Shown here: positions 1 through 8,856 of the stretch, in pieces | How the letters are laid out: each line of letters begins with the position of its first letter | Numbering within the stretch: the first letter of the stretch is position 1 | Source: JACMQW01 sp964536965 | GTDB lineage: Bacteria; Bdellovibrionota; UBA1018 | Assembly: GCA_964536965.1 (NCBI GenBank) | Contig: CAZIAL010000002.1 | Span: 62,001-126,000, forward strand | Reading direction: 5' to 3' | DNA: 64,000 bases | Position numbers and translations under genes: made by a program | Notes under the pieces: generated by a model | Databases searched by the model: none | What the model was told of the DNA's origin: nothing | What the model saw: the letters and a program-made list of their open reading frames with translations, nothing else

Positions 1-1299
1 TGCGCGGTTGAAATCGAAAAAATGCCGAAGCTCCAGACGGCGTGTTCGACTCCCGCGACCGACGGAATGATCGTGAAGACGAATTCCGAACGCGCGAAGC
101 AGAATCAGAAGTCCATCATGGAGTTCCTTCTGATCAATCACCCGCTCGACTGTCCGATCTGCGACAAATCGGGGGAGTGCGACCTGCAGGACAACTCCTA
201 TAAGTACGGTGACGCCGTCATGCGCACCTCCGAAGAGCGTCGGACTTACCTCGACCTCGATATGGGGCCGGTCATCAAAAAGAACATGAACCGCTGCATC
301 CACTGCACGCGCTGTATCCGGTACGGCGACGAAATTGCCGGCATTCGCGAGATGGTCGCGGTCCAGCGCGGAAACAACACCGAGATCACCACGATCGACG
401 GTCGCCCGCTGGAAACGGACTATGCGGGTAATTACGCGGACATCTGCCCGACGGGATCGCTCACGCTGAAGGACTTCCGTTTCCGGAAGCGCGCGTGGAT
501 GCTGAAGAAAACCGCGACCGTCTGCGAAGGATGTTCGCGCGGCTGCAACATGGAGATCCAGCAGGATAACAACGTGATCCATCGGTGCGTTCCGCGCACG
601 AACATGGAGATCAACAAGTACTGGCTCTGCGACGAAGGCCGCTTTAACTATCACTACGTTTCGGACGCCGACCGAGTGATCACCCCGCGCGTGGGCGCCG
701 AAAAGAAGAACTGGACCGACGCCGTGGCGATCGCGAAAGCGACACTGCGGGACCGTAAGGTCGCGATTCTCGTCGGAAGCGACCTGACTCTGGAAGAAGC
801 GAAACTCGTCCAGGAAAACGCGGCCCGGGCTTTCGGGAGCGCTCCGATTTTTCATTTCGGAACTCCCGGCGTGCTTTCGACCGCCCAGGACGGAAAAGCG
901 GATAATTTCCTGAAGATGAAATCGAAGACCTCCAACCTCGCCGGGCTCGAAAAGCTCGGTATTCCGGGCTTCGACAAACTGCCGGCCGGAATCGAGGGGG
1001 TGCTCGTGATTCGCGGCGGACGCGCGGTTCTGCCGAAGCTCGAAGGGGTTTCGAGTGTCGTCGGCATCGGGGTTTTTACGGAATCCGAAGCGACGATGAT
1101 GAAAGTCGTTCTGCCCGGCCTCAGTTTCGCCGAGAAGGACGGGACCATCGTGAATTTCGAGGGACGCGAGCAGAGACTGCGCCGTTCGATCAACCCCGTC
1201 GGCCAGTCGAAGCCGCTCTCCGAGACGATGATGCTCTGGATGCATTCCGGATCCGTATCGGGTCCGGCTCCCGATAATACCAAAGGCGTGGTGGCGTGA
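1..1299 (+). CDS. nuoG: NADH-quinone oxidoreductase subunit G (5'-truncated by window)
   Basis: This is the iron-sulfur subunit of the peripheral arm of complex I, which passes electrons from NADH toward quinone. The frame is open from base 1, so the real start lies upstream. The end of the [2Fe-2S] domain is followed by the H-x3-C-x2-C-x5-C signature (NHPLDCPICDKSGEC, about codons 46-60) and a further Fe-S motif CIHCTRC near codon 99 with its partner in DICPTG near codon 148. A molybdopterin-oxidoreductase-type cluster (CEGCSRGC) follows near codon 175. Only about 230 residues follow that cluster, so the C-terminal molybdopterin-like region is much shorter than in the long (about 900-residue) NuoG proteins. 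The stop overlaps the nuoH start (TGATG). Identity is secure. Confidence 0.95.
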   Translation, partial: CAVEIEKMPKLQTACSTPATDGMIVKTNSERAKQNQKSIMEFLLINHPLDCPICDKSGECDLQDNSYKYGDAVMRTSEERRTYLDLDMGPVIKKNMNRCIHCTRCIRYGDEIAGIREMVAVQRGNNTEITTIDGRPLETDYAGNYADICPTGSLTLKDFRFRKRAWMLKKTATVCEGCSRGCNMEIQQDNNVIHRCVPRTNMEINKYWLCDEGRFNYHYVSDADRVITPRVGAEKKNWTDAVAIAKATLRDRKVAILVGSDLTLEEAKLVQENAARAFGSAPIFHFGTPGVLSTAQDGKADNFLKMKSKTSNLAGLEKLGIPGFDKLPAGIEGVLVIRGGRAVLPKLEGVSSVVGIGVFTESEATMMKVVLPGLSFAEKDGTIVNFEGREQRLRRSINPVGQSKPLSETMMLWMHSGSVSGPAPDNTKGVVA

Positions 1300-2405
1300 T
1301 GGAAGGCACCTTTTTGGGCTTCGAAACTTTCGACCTCGTCGCGATGGGCGCGAAGATCGCGCTCATCGTCGTCATGATGTTGCAGGTCGTGCCGATCATG
1401 GTCTGGGTCGAGCGCCGTGGATCGGCCCTTCTCCAGAATCGCCTCGGTCCGAACCGAATCGGTCCGCTCGGACTGCTCCAGTCCCTGGTCGACGCCGTGA
1501 AGATGATGTTCAAGGAAGACCGACCGACCGGGCATGTGAATCGTTTTTACTACCGACTCGCGCCGATCGTTTCGCTCATCCCGGCCTTCATGACGTTCGC
1601 GGCGATTCCGTTCGCGAGCCAGATCGTGCTTGGCGAGAAGACGGTCGTCTTCCAGATCGCGGATCTGAACGTCGGGCTTCTCTATATCCTCTCGATCACA
1701 TCCCTTTCGGTGTACGGCGTGCTGATGGGCAGCTGGGCCTCGAACAGCAAGTACGCCATGTTCGGCGGGCTTCGGTCGACGGCGCAGATGATCTCCTACG
1801 AGCTCTCGATGGGTCTCTCGATCATCGGAATCGTAATGATTTTCGGCACCCTGAAGCTCGGCGACATCGCCGCCGCCCAGGGCGCCACGCTCCTCCAGCT
1901 CGGACCGATCGCGATTCCGAAGTGGGGAATCTTCCTCCAGCCGGTAGGCTTCCTGATTTTCCTGACGAGTACCTACGCCGAGACGAACCGGCTGCCCTTC
2001 GATTTGCCGGAAGGCGAATCCGAGATCGTCGCCGGATACCACCTCGAGTACTACTCCATGATGTTCGGGGCCTTCATGATGGCCGAGTACATCAACATGT
2101 GCGTCGCCTCGGCATTCGTGACGACGCTCTATTTCGGCGGCTGGCAGCTCCTTCCGGGAATGGCCTTCCTCCTCGGGCATTCGGGACTCGAAGGGCTTTC
2201 CCTGGAATGGGCGCGGATCGCGCTAGAGGCGACCTCATTCACTCTGAAAGTCGCATTCTTCATGTGGCTCTTCGTCTGGGTTCGCTGGACGATTCCTCGT
2301 TTCCGTTATGACCAGCTCATGAACCTCGGCTGGAAGATTTTTCTTCCGCTGTCGCTCGCGAACATCTTCGTCACGGGTCTCCTGATCTATTTAAAGGTTC
2401 TTTAA
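1299..2405 (+). CDS. nuoH: NADH-quinone oxidoreductase subunit H
   Basis: NuoH is the membrane subunit of complex I that contributes to the quinone-binding pocket at the junction with the peripheral arm. The 368-residue product is a multi-spanning membrane protein with the family hallmarks WVERRGSALLQNRLGPNR near the N-terminus, the TNRLPFDLPEGESE loop at about residues 225-240, and a WVRWTIPRFRYDQLM segment near the C-terminus. The ATG at 1299 overlaps the nuoG stop. A GTG directly before it at 1296 is an alternative. It lies within the nuo operon, 26 bases before nuoI. Length is normal for the family. Confidence 0.96.
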   Translation: MEGTFLGFETFDLVAMGAKIALIVVMMLQVVPIMVWVERRGSALLQNRLGPNRIGPLGLLQSLVDAVKMMFKEDRPTGHVNRFYYRLAPIVSLIPAFMTFAAIPFASQIVLGEKTVVFQIADLNVGLLYILSITSLSVYGVLMGSWASNSKYAMFGGLRSTAQMISYELSMGLSIIGIVMIFGTLKLGDIAAAQGATLLQLGPIAIPKWGIFLQPVGFLIFLTSTYAETNRLPFDLPEGESEIVAGYHLEYYSMMFGAFMMAEYINMCVASAFVTTLYFGGWQLLPGMAFLLGHSGLEGLSLEWARIALEATSFTLKVAFFMWLFVWVRWTIPRFRYDQLMNLGWKIFLPLSLANIFVTGLLIYLKVL

Positions 2406-2431
2406 GGTGAAAGTTTTCCAAGGCGGTAACC

Positions 2432-2875
2432 ATGCTCGTTAAACGCGATGTAAAAGCACTCCAGCACCTCTATATTTTCGAGGTCCTGAAAGGTCTCTGG
2501 ATCACGATGCGCAACATGCTCTTCGTGAAGCATGTGACGATTCAGTATCCCGAAGAACGAAGAAACTATTCCGACCGCTATCGCGGCATGCACTACATCA
2601 AGGCCACGAACGGCGTCGAGAACTGCACGGCGTGCATGCTCTGTCCGACCGTCTGCCCGGCCGAATGTATTCACATCGAAGCCGGGGAGCGGCCCGATAA
2701 GGAAAAATATCCGGTGAAATTCGAAATCGACATCCTTCGCTGCTGTTTCTGCGGAATGTGCGAGGAAGCTTGTCCGAAGGACGCGATCAAACTTTCGAAG
2801 ATCTACGAAATGAGCACTTCGGTCCGCAAGACCTACGACAAGGACTTCCTGCTCGAGCAACGGGGGCATAAATGA
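2432..2875 (+). CDS. nuoI: NADH-quinone oxidoreductase subunit I
   Basis: NuoI is the ferredoxin-like subunit that carries clusters N6a and N6b and delivers electrons toward the terminal N2 cluster. The 147-residue product has two [4Fe-4S] motifs, CTACMLCPTVCP near residue 66 and CCFCGMCEEACP near residue 104. It also has an N-terminal amphipathic segment with GLWITMRNML, which in the family anchors the protein to the membrane arm. A purine-rich AAGGCGG about 6 bases upstream supports the ATG at 2432. Its stop overlaps the nuoJ start by four bases (ATGA), as expected for coupled translation. Confidence 0.96.
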   Translation: MLVKRDVKALQHLYIFEVLKGLWITMRNMLFVKHVTIQYPEERRNYSDRYRGMHYIKATNGVENCTACMLCPTVCPAECIHIEAGERPDKEKYPVKFEIDILRCCFCGMCEEACPKDAIKLSKIYEMSTSVRKTYDKDFLLEQRGHK

Positions 2876-3411
2876 CCAACCTCGCCCCCATCGCGTTTTA
2901 CGCCTTCGGCGGACTCGCGATCGCCTGCGCGCTGCTCGTCGTATTCAAGAAGAATCCGGTGTCCAGCGCCTTTAACCTGGTTCTCCTTTTCGCGGCCTTC
3001 GCGGGAATCTACGCGACGCTCGACGCCCATCTGATCGCCGCGATTCAGATTCTGGTTTATGCGGGCGCGATCATGGTTCTCTTCGTATTCGTGATCATGC
3101 TCCTCGCCGCGGACGAGCCGTCCTTCGACATGGGCCGGTCGCATCCGGTGATCAAAGGATTCGTCGGCCTTGCCTGCCTGCTGCTGCTCGCGGCGTTTGT
3201 TTGGGCCCAGAAGAAGTCTGCGACGGGTATCGCACCGGGTAAGTTCACCGTCGCCGCGATTGAGGCCTCGGGCGGAAACTCGAAGGTCATTTCTCAGCTC
3301 ATGTTTTCGGAATATGTCCTGCCATTCGAGCTGACCTCGGTCCTGCTCCTGGCGGGAATCGTCGGCGCCGTCGCGATCGCGAAACGGAAGCACGGAAAGG
3401 AAGAGAAATGA
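2872..3411 (+). CDS. nuoJ: NADH-quinone oxidoreductase subunit J
   Basis: NuoJ is a membrane-arm subunit of complex I next to the quinone chamber. The 179-residue product is hydrophobic with about five predicted membrane spans. It carries the family segment KNPVSSAFNLVLLF near residue 25 and the stretch AIQILVYAGAIMVLFVFVIM around residues 55-75, which corresponds to the conserved third helix. The ATG overlaps the end of nuoI and the stop overlaps nuoK, each by four bases. The call rests on the conserved helix and on position between nuoI and nuoK. Confidence 0.95.
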   Translation: MTNLAPIAFYAFGGLAIACALLVVFKKNPVSSAFNLVLLFAAFAGIYATLDAHLIAAIQILVYAGAIMVLFVFVIMLLAADEPSFDMGRSHPVIKGFVGLACLLLLAAFVWAQKKSATGIAPGKFTVAAIEASGGNSKVISQLMFSEYVLPFELTSVLLLAGIVGAVAIAKRKHGKEEK

Positions 3412-3731
3412 CAAGCGGACTCTTTTTGGGGGTCGAGCCCTGGGTTGTGCAGGCCTTCTGCGCGATTATCTTTTTCATCGGGCTCACCGGGGTCCTTATC
3501 CGCCGGAACATCCTGATCATCCTCATGTGCGTCGAGATCATGCTGAACGCGGTTAACCTTTCGTTCGTCGCGTACGCGCGCCAGCTCGACGATATGGGCG
3601 GTCAAATGGCCGTGTTCTTCATCATCGTCGTCGCCGCCGCGGAGAGCGCGGTCGGACTCGGGCTCTTGATCGCGATGTTCCGCACCTTGCGAACGGTCGA
3701 TACGGACGAGATCCGCCTCCTGAAAGAATAG
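3408..3731 (+). CDS. nuoK: NADH-quinone oxidoreductase subunit K
   Basis: NuoK is a small MrpC-like membrane subunit that carries conserved glutamates used in proton transfer. The 107-residue product has three predicted helices. It shows the family sequence RRNILIILMCVEIMLNAVNL with its in-membrane Glu, and FIIVVAAAESAVGLGLLIA with the second conserved Glu. It starts inside the nuoJ stop (ATGA) and is followed 11 bases later by nuoL. Length is typical. Confidence 0.96.
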   Translation: MTSGLFLGVEPWVVQAFCAIIFFIGLTGVLIRRNILIILMCVEIMLNAVNLSFVAYARQLDDMGGQMAVFFIIVVAAAESAVGLGLLIAMFRTLRTVDTDEIRLLKE

Positions 3732-3742
3732 GAATAGAACCC

Positions 3743-5719
3743 ATGTTGAAATGGATTCCGCTGCTTCCCCTCATTGGTTTCACGATTAACGGACTCTGGT
3801 ACGGACTGCTCCAGACCCGTCCCGGCGCGAAGAAAGCCGGCGCCGCCATTCCGGGCGCGATCGCTTCGGCCGCGATTTTCGGATCGTTCGTCATCTCTCT
3901 CCAGACGTTCCTCCAGCTGAAGGGCATGCCCGAAGCGAGCCGCGTGATCGACCAGGATCTCTTCTCCTGGATGAAAATCGGAGAGTTCGAACTTCGTATG
4001 GCGCTCCGGGTGGACGTTCTTTCGACGCTCTTCACCCTCGTCATCACGGGCGTTGGAACTCTGATTCACGTCTATTCGATCGGCTACATGGGCCACGATG
4101 CGACGCCGGGAAAATTTTTCGCATACCTGAACCTGTTCTGCTTCGCGATGCTCATGCTGGTCATGGGCTCCTCGCTTCCGATCCTCTTTCTGGGGTGGGA
4201 AGGAGTCGGACTCTGTTCTTATCTTCTGATCGGGTACTGGTACACCGATATGGAGAAGGCCTCCGCGGGTAAGAAGGCGTTCATCGCCAACCGCGTGGGC
4301 GACTTCGGCTTCATCCTCGGCATGTTCATGATCTACACGCATTTCGGCACGCTCGAATTCGCGAAGATCTCCGAGCTCCTCGCCCGCGGTGATTTCGTAG
4401 CGACGCTATCTCCCGCGGCGATGACGGCGGCCTGTCTTCTCCTCTTTCTGGGGTGCACGGGTAAGTCCGCGCAAATTCCCCTCTATGTTTGGCTGCCGGA
4501 CGCCATGGCCGGCCCGACCCCGGTCTCGGCCCTGATCCACGCCGCGACCATGGTGACCTCGGGAATCTACCTGGTCGCCCGACTGAACCCGATGTTCTCG
4601 CTCTCGCATACCGCCATGCTCGTCATGGCCGTCATCGGGGCGCTTACCGCGTTCGTCGCCGCGACGATCGCGATCGCCCAGCGGGATATTAAGAAGGTCC
4701 TCGCCTATTCGACGGTCTCGCAACTCGGATTCATGTTTCTGGCATGCGGAGTGGGAGCGTACGGTGCGGGTGTTTTCCCCGTCATCACGCACGCCTTGTT
4801 TAAGGCGCTCATGTTCCTCGGCGCCGGATCGGTCATCCACGGAATGCACGAAGAGCAGGACATCATCAAAATGGGCGGACTTCGCTCGAAGATGCCGGTC
4901 ACCTTCGTCACGTTCCTGGTCGGCTGGATCGCGATCTGCGGGATCCCTCCGTTCTCCGGATTCTTTTCGAAAGACGAGATTCTCTGGAACGCGTTCGCGA
5001 ATCCCCACGGAAACAAGCTTCTTTGGGTGGTCGGCGCGATCACGGCCATGCTGACCGCGTTTTACATGACCCGTATGTTCTATCTCACGTTCATGGGCAA
5101 ACCCCGCTTCGACGAAGCGAAGTTAGGCGGCCATGGCCACGACGACCATCACGGTCATCACGCGCCAAAAGGAGTCCACGAATCTCCGGCTCTCATGACG
5201 ATTCCGCTCGTGATTCTCGCGATTCTTTCGATCGTCGGCGGATTCATCGGTATTCCTCACATGAGCTGGCTCGAGGGCTGGCTGGCTCCGGTGATCGCTC
5301 CGCACGACCCGTCCACGTTCCTCGCCGGTCACACCGCGGAATACGCGCTTATGGCGTTCTCGACTCTCGCGGCTGCGGCGGCGATGGCTTTCGCATGGAA
5401 GACCTACACGAACCTGCGGACCGCGGATGCCCGCCAGGCGAAGCACCCGAAGCTTCACCGCGCTCTGGAAAACAAATGGTTCGTGGACGAAGCCTACGAG
5501 GCGGCATTCATTCGGCCGATCTTCGATCTGTCGGTGAAACTCTGGCGCGGGTTCGACGTCGCGGTCATCGACCGGATCGTCCTCGGCTTCGGCCGAGTCT
5601 CGGAGTGGACGGGCCAGGCGGCGCGTACGACCCAGACGGGGTCTCTCCAGGTCTACGCCCTCATGATCCTCTTCGGCCTCGTTCTTTCGCTGGCTTATCT
5701 CATTAAGGGATTCATCTGA
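3743..5719 (+). CDS. nuoL: NADH-quinone oxidoreductase subunit L
   Basis: NuoL is the distal antiporter-like proton-pumping subunit of complex I, with the long lateral helix. The 658-residue product is multi-spanning. It has the antiporter-family core GWEGVGLCSYLLIGYWY near residue 150, a TGKSAQIPLYVWLPDAMAG segment near 240 with the conserved Lys, and HALFKALMFLGAGSVIH near 350. A short His-rich loop (GGHGHDDHHGHHAPKG, about residues 463-478) sits before the C-terminal helices. Such a loop could bind metal but may simply be a variable linker. AGGAATAG precedes the ATG. nuoM follows after two bases. Confidence 0.96.
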   Translation: MLKWIPLLPLIGFTINGLWYGLLQTRPGAKKAGAAIPGAIASAAIFGSFVISLQTFLQLKGMPEASRVIDQDLFSWMKIGEFELRMALRVDVLSTLFTLVITGVGTLIHVYSIGYMGHDATPGKFFAYLNLFCFAMLMLVMGSSLPILFLGWEGVGLCSYLLIGYWYTDMEKASAGKKAFIANRVGDFGFILGMFMIYTHFGTLEFAKISELLARGDFVATLSPAAMTAACLLLFLGCTGKSAQIPLYVWLPDAMAGPTPVSALIHAATMVTSGIYLVARLNPMFSLSHTAMLVMAVIGALTAFVAATIAIAQRDIKKVLAYSTVSQLGFMFLACGVGAYGAGVFPVITHALFKALMFLGAGSVIHGMHEEQDIIKMGGLRSKMPVTFVTFLVGWIAICGIPPFSGFFSKDEILWNAFANPHGNKLLWVVGAITAMLTAFYMTRMFYLTFMGKPRFDEAKLGGHGHDDHHGHHAPKGVHESPALMTIPLVILAILSIVGGFIGIPHMSWLEGWLAPVIAPHDPSTFLAGHTAEYALMAFSTLAAAAAMAFAWKTYTNLRTADARQAKHPKLHRALENKWFVDEAYEAAFIRPIFDLSVKLWRGFDVAVIDRIVLGFGRVSEWTGQAARTTQTGSLQVYALMILFGLVLSLAYLIKGFI

Positions 5720-5721
5720 TT

Positions 5722-7251
5722 ATGGAATGGTTGAATACGCATTTGCTCACCGTCCTCACCTTCTTGCCGCTCGTCTGGGCGTTCTCTGGAATGGTGGTTC
5801 CGGCCCGGATCGCGAAGCACTGGGCACTCGCCGGATCGCTCGTGATCTTCCTGATCTCGCTGAAGCTCTATACGGGGTATGACCCGGCGGGCGCCGAGTT
5901 CCAGTTCCTCGAAAACGCGGAATGGATACCTGGTTTGGGCGTGAACTACTCGCTCGGACTCGACGGGATTAGTCTCTGGCTCGTGCTCCTCACGACTTTC
6001 CTGGCTCCGATCGTCGTCCTCGGCTCCTATAACGGCGTCGAAGAACGCGAAAAAGAATACTATGCGCTTCTGATGGCTCTTCAGACGGGGATGATCGGCG
6101 CGTTCATTTCGCTCGATACTTTTCTCTTCTACGTTTTCTGGGAAGCAATGCTGATCCCGATGTACTTCCTGATCGGAATCTGGGGAGGCAAGGACCGCGT
6201 TTACGCCGCCATGAAGTTTTTCATCTTCACGATGGTCGGTTCGCTCCTCATGTTGGTGGCGATTTTCTTTCTCGCCTATCAGCACAAGGTCCAGTTCGGC
6301 TCGTTCTCGACCGCGCTTTTGGATCTTTATCGAGTGAAACTCGACGGGGCCGGATACTTCTCGACCCAAGGCCTTCTTTTTCTCGCGTTCGCCCTCGCAT
6401 TCGCGATTAAAGTGCCGCTGTTTCCCCTCCATACCTGGCTGCCGGACGCCCACGTTCAAGCCCCGACCGCCGGCTCCGTTATCTTGGCCGGTGTTCTGCT
6501 GAAGATGGGTGGATACGGATTCATTCGTTTCGCGTTTCCGCTCTTTCCGCAGGCCGTCCAGGTCTACCAGCACCTCTTCATGGTCCTCGGTTCGATCGCG
6601 ATCGTCTACGGAGCCTGGGTCGCGATGGTCCAGCCGGATATGAAGAAGCTCGTCGCTTACTCGTCGGTTTCCCACATGGGTTACGTCGTGGTCGGCCTCT
6701 TCTCCCTGAACGCCATCGGCGCGACGGGCTCGATCTATCAGATGCTGAGCCACGGGATTTCCACTCCGGCGCTCTTCTTTCTCGTCGGCATGCTTTACGA
6801 GCGCCGGCATACGAAAGAGATCAAGGAATACGGCGGCATCACGAAAGTCATGCCGCTTTTCGCGATTGCTTTCATGATTTCGACCCTCGCCTCCATCGCG
6901 CTCCCCGGCACGAACGGCTTCATCGGCGAATTTCTCATTCTCCTCGGGACCTGGAAGACGAATCCCGGACTCGCGGTTCTCGCCACCACGGGCGTCATCT
7001 TCGGCGCGGTTTATATGCTCTGGATGTTCCAGCGTGTGATGTTCGGTCCGATCACGAAGGAAGAAAACAAGACGCTGAAGGATCTCTCCCTGCGAGAGTC
7101 ACTCGTCATGGCCCCGCTCCTGATCGCGATGATCGTGATGGGCATCGTCCCGAACTTCTTCTTTGAAAAAATGGAGCCTTCGATCGCGAAGCTCCTCGCC
7201 CGCTCGGCGAAGGTCGAGATGGTGGCAGACGCCACGAAAGGGAATCGTTAA
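5722..7251 (+). CDS. nuoM: NADH-quinone oxidoreductase subunit M
   Basis: NuoM is the middle antiporter-like proton-pumping subunit of complex I. The 509-residue multi-spanning product has YSLGLDGISLWLVLLTTF near residue 75, FYVFWEAMLIPMYFLIGIWG near 137 with the conserved helix-5 Glu, and AIKVPLFPLHTWLPDAHV near 230 with the conserved Lys and His. KKLVAYSSVSHMGYV follows near 310. Its stop shares one base with the nuoN ATG (TAATG). Length and motif order are normal. Confidence 0.96.
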   Translation: MEWLNTHLLTVLTFLPLVWAFSGMVVPARIAKHWALAGSLVIFLISLKLYTGYDPAGAEFQFLENAEWIPGLGVNYSLGLDGISLWLVLLTTFLAPIVVLGSYNGVEEREKEYYALLMALQTGMIGAFISLDTFLFYVFWEAMLIPMYFLIGIWGGKDRVYAAMKFFIFTMVGSLLMLVAIFFLAYQHKVQFGSFSTALLDLYRVKLDGAGYFSTQGLLFLAFALAFAIKVPLFPLHTWLPDAHVQAPTAGSVILAGVLLKMGGYGFIRFAFPLFPQAVQVYQHLFMVLGSIAIVYGAWVAMVQPDMKKLVAYSSVSHMGYVVVGLFSLNAIGATGSIYQMLSHGISTPALFFLVGMLYERRHTKEIKEYGGITKVMPLFAIAFMISTLASIALPGTNGFIGEFLILLGTWKTNPGLAVLATTGVIFGAVYMLWMFQRVMFGPITKEENKTLKDLSLRESLVMAPLLIAMIVMGIVPNFFFEKMEPSIAKLLARSAKVEMVADATKGNR

Positions 7252-8759
7252 TGGAAGCGTTGAAAGTCGTCGACCCCGCTCTTTTGGGTCTCGCTCCGGA
7301 ACAGATCGCATTGCTGGCCCCGTACTTTTGGCTACTGGGTGGAACGCTCGTCGCGATGCTGGTCGGGACCACGAAACTAATCTCTCCGAAGTGGTCCGTG
7401 TTCGGAATCGCCATCTTCTCCATTCTCCTTGCCCTCTGGACTTCGGGTAAACAAATCGGGATGGAGCGGACCGAGCTGTTTAACGGAATGATGGTGGTCG
7501 ACGGTTTCTCCGCCTTCTTCAACGTCCTCTTTCTGGCATCCGCGGGGCTCTCGATATTCGCCTCGATGAAGTACCTCGACCGCGAAAACCTCCAGTATCC
7601 GGAATATTACGTATTGGTCCTCTTTTCGACGTTGGGCATGATGCTCATGACCGCTTCACTGGATCTGATTTCGATGTTTATCTCCCTCGAGATCATGTCG
7701 CTTGCCATCTATGTGCTCGTCGGATTTCGCCGGAACGATCGCCGGTCGAACGAAGCCGCGATGAAATATTTCATCCTCGGCGCCGCGGCCTCCGCGATCC
7801 TCCTTTACGGAGTCGCCCTCCTCTACGGAGCGACGGGCACGTTCACGATCACGGAGATCTTCGCGCGCATCGACGCCGAGAAAACCTTGATGACGCCAGT
7901 GTTCCATCTCGGAGCCTGGATGGTCATGGCGGGTTTCCTTTTCAAGGTCGCCGCCGTTCCTTTCCATATGTGGATGCCCGACGTTTACGAAGGCGCCCCG
8001 ACTCCGATCACGGGATTCATGACGACGGGTATCAAGGCCGCTTCTTTCGCCGCTTTCGTTCGGGTTTTCGTGGCCTTTGGATATGGAAAGGATCTCGAAA
8101 GCGCGGTGGAAGGCCGGCTCCACGATGTCCTCTGGGTGCTTGCCGTCGCGACGATGCTGATCGGAAATCTGATCGCCCTCACGCAGACGAACTTGAAGCG
8201 GATGCTCGCCTATTCGTCGATCGCTCATACGGGTTATCTCCTGGTCGGCATGATCGCGGCTCCCCATGCTGAATCGGGTTTCTCTCCGGTCGTGATGTAT
8301 CTGGCGTCGTATACGATCATGAACCTCGGAGCATTTGCCGTCCTTACGATCATGGCGGGCAAAGGAGATTCCGGCTTGAACCTGCACGACCTCTCGGGAT
8401 TGGCGAAAAAGCACCCGTGGCTGGCCTTTGCGTTGACGGTATTCTTATTTTCCATGGCGGGAGTGCCGCCGACCGCGGGATTCGCCGCCAAATATTATCT
8501 GCTTTATGGAGCCGTGCAGGCGGGTGAAATCTGGCTGACGGTCGCCGCCGTCCTATGTAGCGCGATCTCGGTCTATTACTACCTCCGGGTGATGGTCTAT
8601 ATGTATATGCGAGAGGAACCGTCAAACCGACTTCCGATCCACGTCACCCCCGCATTTGGCGCGTTCTCCGTCGCAATGATGGTGGCCATGACCCTCCAGA
8701 TCGGCGTCCTTCCTTCGAAAATGATGGCCGTGACGAAGCGGATTGTCGCTCAGCTCTAG
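7251..8759 (+). CDS. nuoN: NADH-quinone oxidoreductase subunit N
   Basis: NuoN is the proximal antiporter-like proton-pumping subunit. The 502-residue multi-spanning product carries MFISLEIMSLAIYVLVGF near residue 145 with the conserved Glu, KVAAVPFHMWMPDVYEGAP near 230 with Lys and His, and LKRMLAYSSIAHTGYLLVG near 315. It is the last nuo gene here, and its stop is followed within 15 bases by a strong GC-rich hairpin. Genes run G-H-I-J-K-L-M-N as in the usual 14-gene operon, so A-F probably lie upstream of the window. Confidence 0.96.
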   Translation: MEALKVVDPALLGLAPEQIALLAPYFWLLGGTLVAMLVGTTKLISPKWSVFGIAIFSILLALWTSGKQIGMERTELFNGMMVVDGFSAFFNVLFLASAGLSIFASMKYLDRENLQYPEYYVLVLFSTLGMMLMTASLDLISMFISLEIMSLAIYVLVGFRRNDRRSNEAAMKYFILGAAASAILLYGVALLYGATGTFTITEIFARIDAEKTLMTPVFHLGAWMVMAGFLFKVAAVPFHMWMPDVYEGAPTPITGFMTTGIKAASFAAFVRVFVAFGYGKDLESAVEGRLHDVLWVLAVATMLIGNLIALTQTNLKRMLAYSSIAHTGYLLVGMIAAPHAESGFSPVVMYLASYTIMNLGAFAVLTIMAGKGDSGLNLHDLSGLAKKHPWLAFALTVFLFSMAGVPPTAGFAAKYYLLYGAVQAGEIWLTVAAVLCSAISVYYYLRVMVYMYMREEPSNRLPIHVTPAFGAFSVAMMVAMTLQIGVLPSKMMAVTKRIVAQL

Positions 8760-8771
8760 TCTCGAATTTCA

Positions 8772-8804
8772 AGCGGCCCGGCAATTTTTGCCGGGCCCCG
8801 CTTT
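8772..8804 (+). terminator. Hairpin terminator after nuoN
   Basis: A perfect 10-bp stem (GGCCCGGCAA at 8775-8784 pairing with 8788-8797) with a three-base loop lies 15 bases after the nuoN stop. Outer AGC/GCT pairing extends it, and it is followed by a short CTTT. The stem is strong but the T-tract is weak, so termination is likely but may be incomplete. Confidence 0.7.
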
Positions 8805-8841
8805 CGTGTGACGCGAAACGAACCTAGACCTGCGGAATTTC

Positions 8842-8850
8842 TGATAAAAT
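8842..8850 (+). promoter_or_regulatory. Extended -10-like element before the TPR gene
   Basis: TG at 8842-8843, one base, then TAAAAT at 8845-8850 matches an extended -10 box (5 of 6 to TATAAT). No good -35 is visible. Initiation about 7 bases downstream would fall on or next to the GTG start at 8857, giving a leaderless mRNA. There is no Shine-Dalgarno in the gap. Inferred from sequence only. Confidence 0.45.
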
Positions 8851-8856
8851 AAAAGA

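Noticed and set aside
852..2180. A 442-codon open frame on the minus strand opposite nuoG/nuoH
   Set aside because: It is antisense to two well-conserved genes and its translation is low-complexity Arg/Glu/His-rich sequence, typical of shadow frames in GC-rich DNA.
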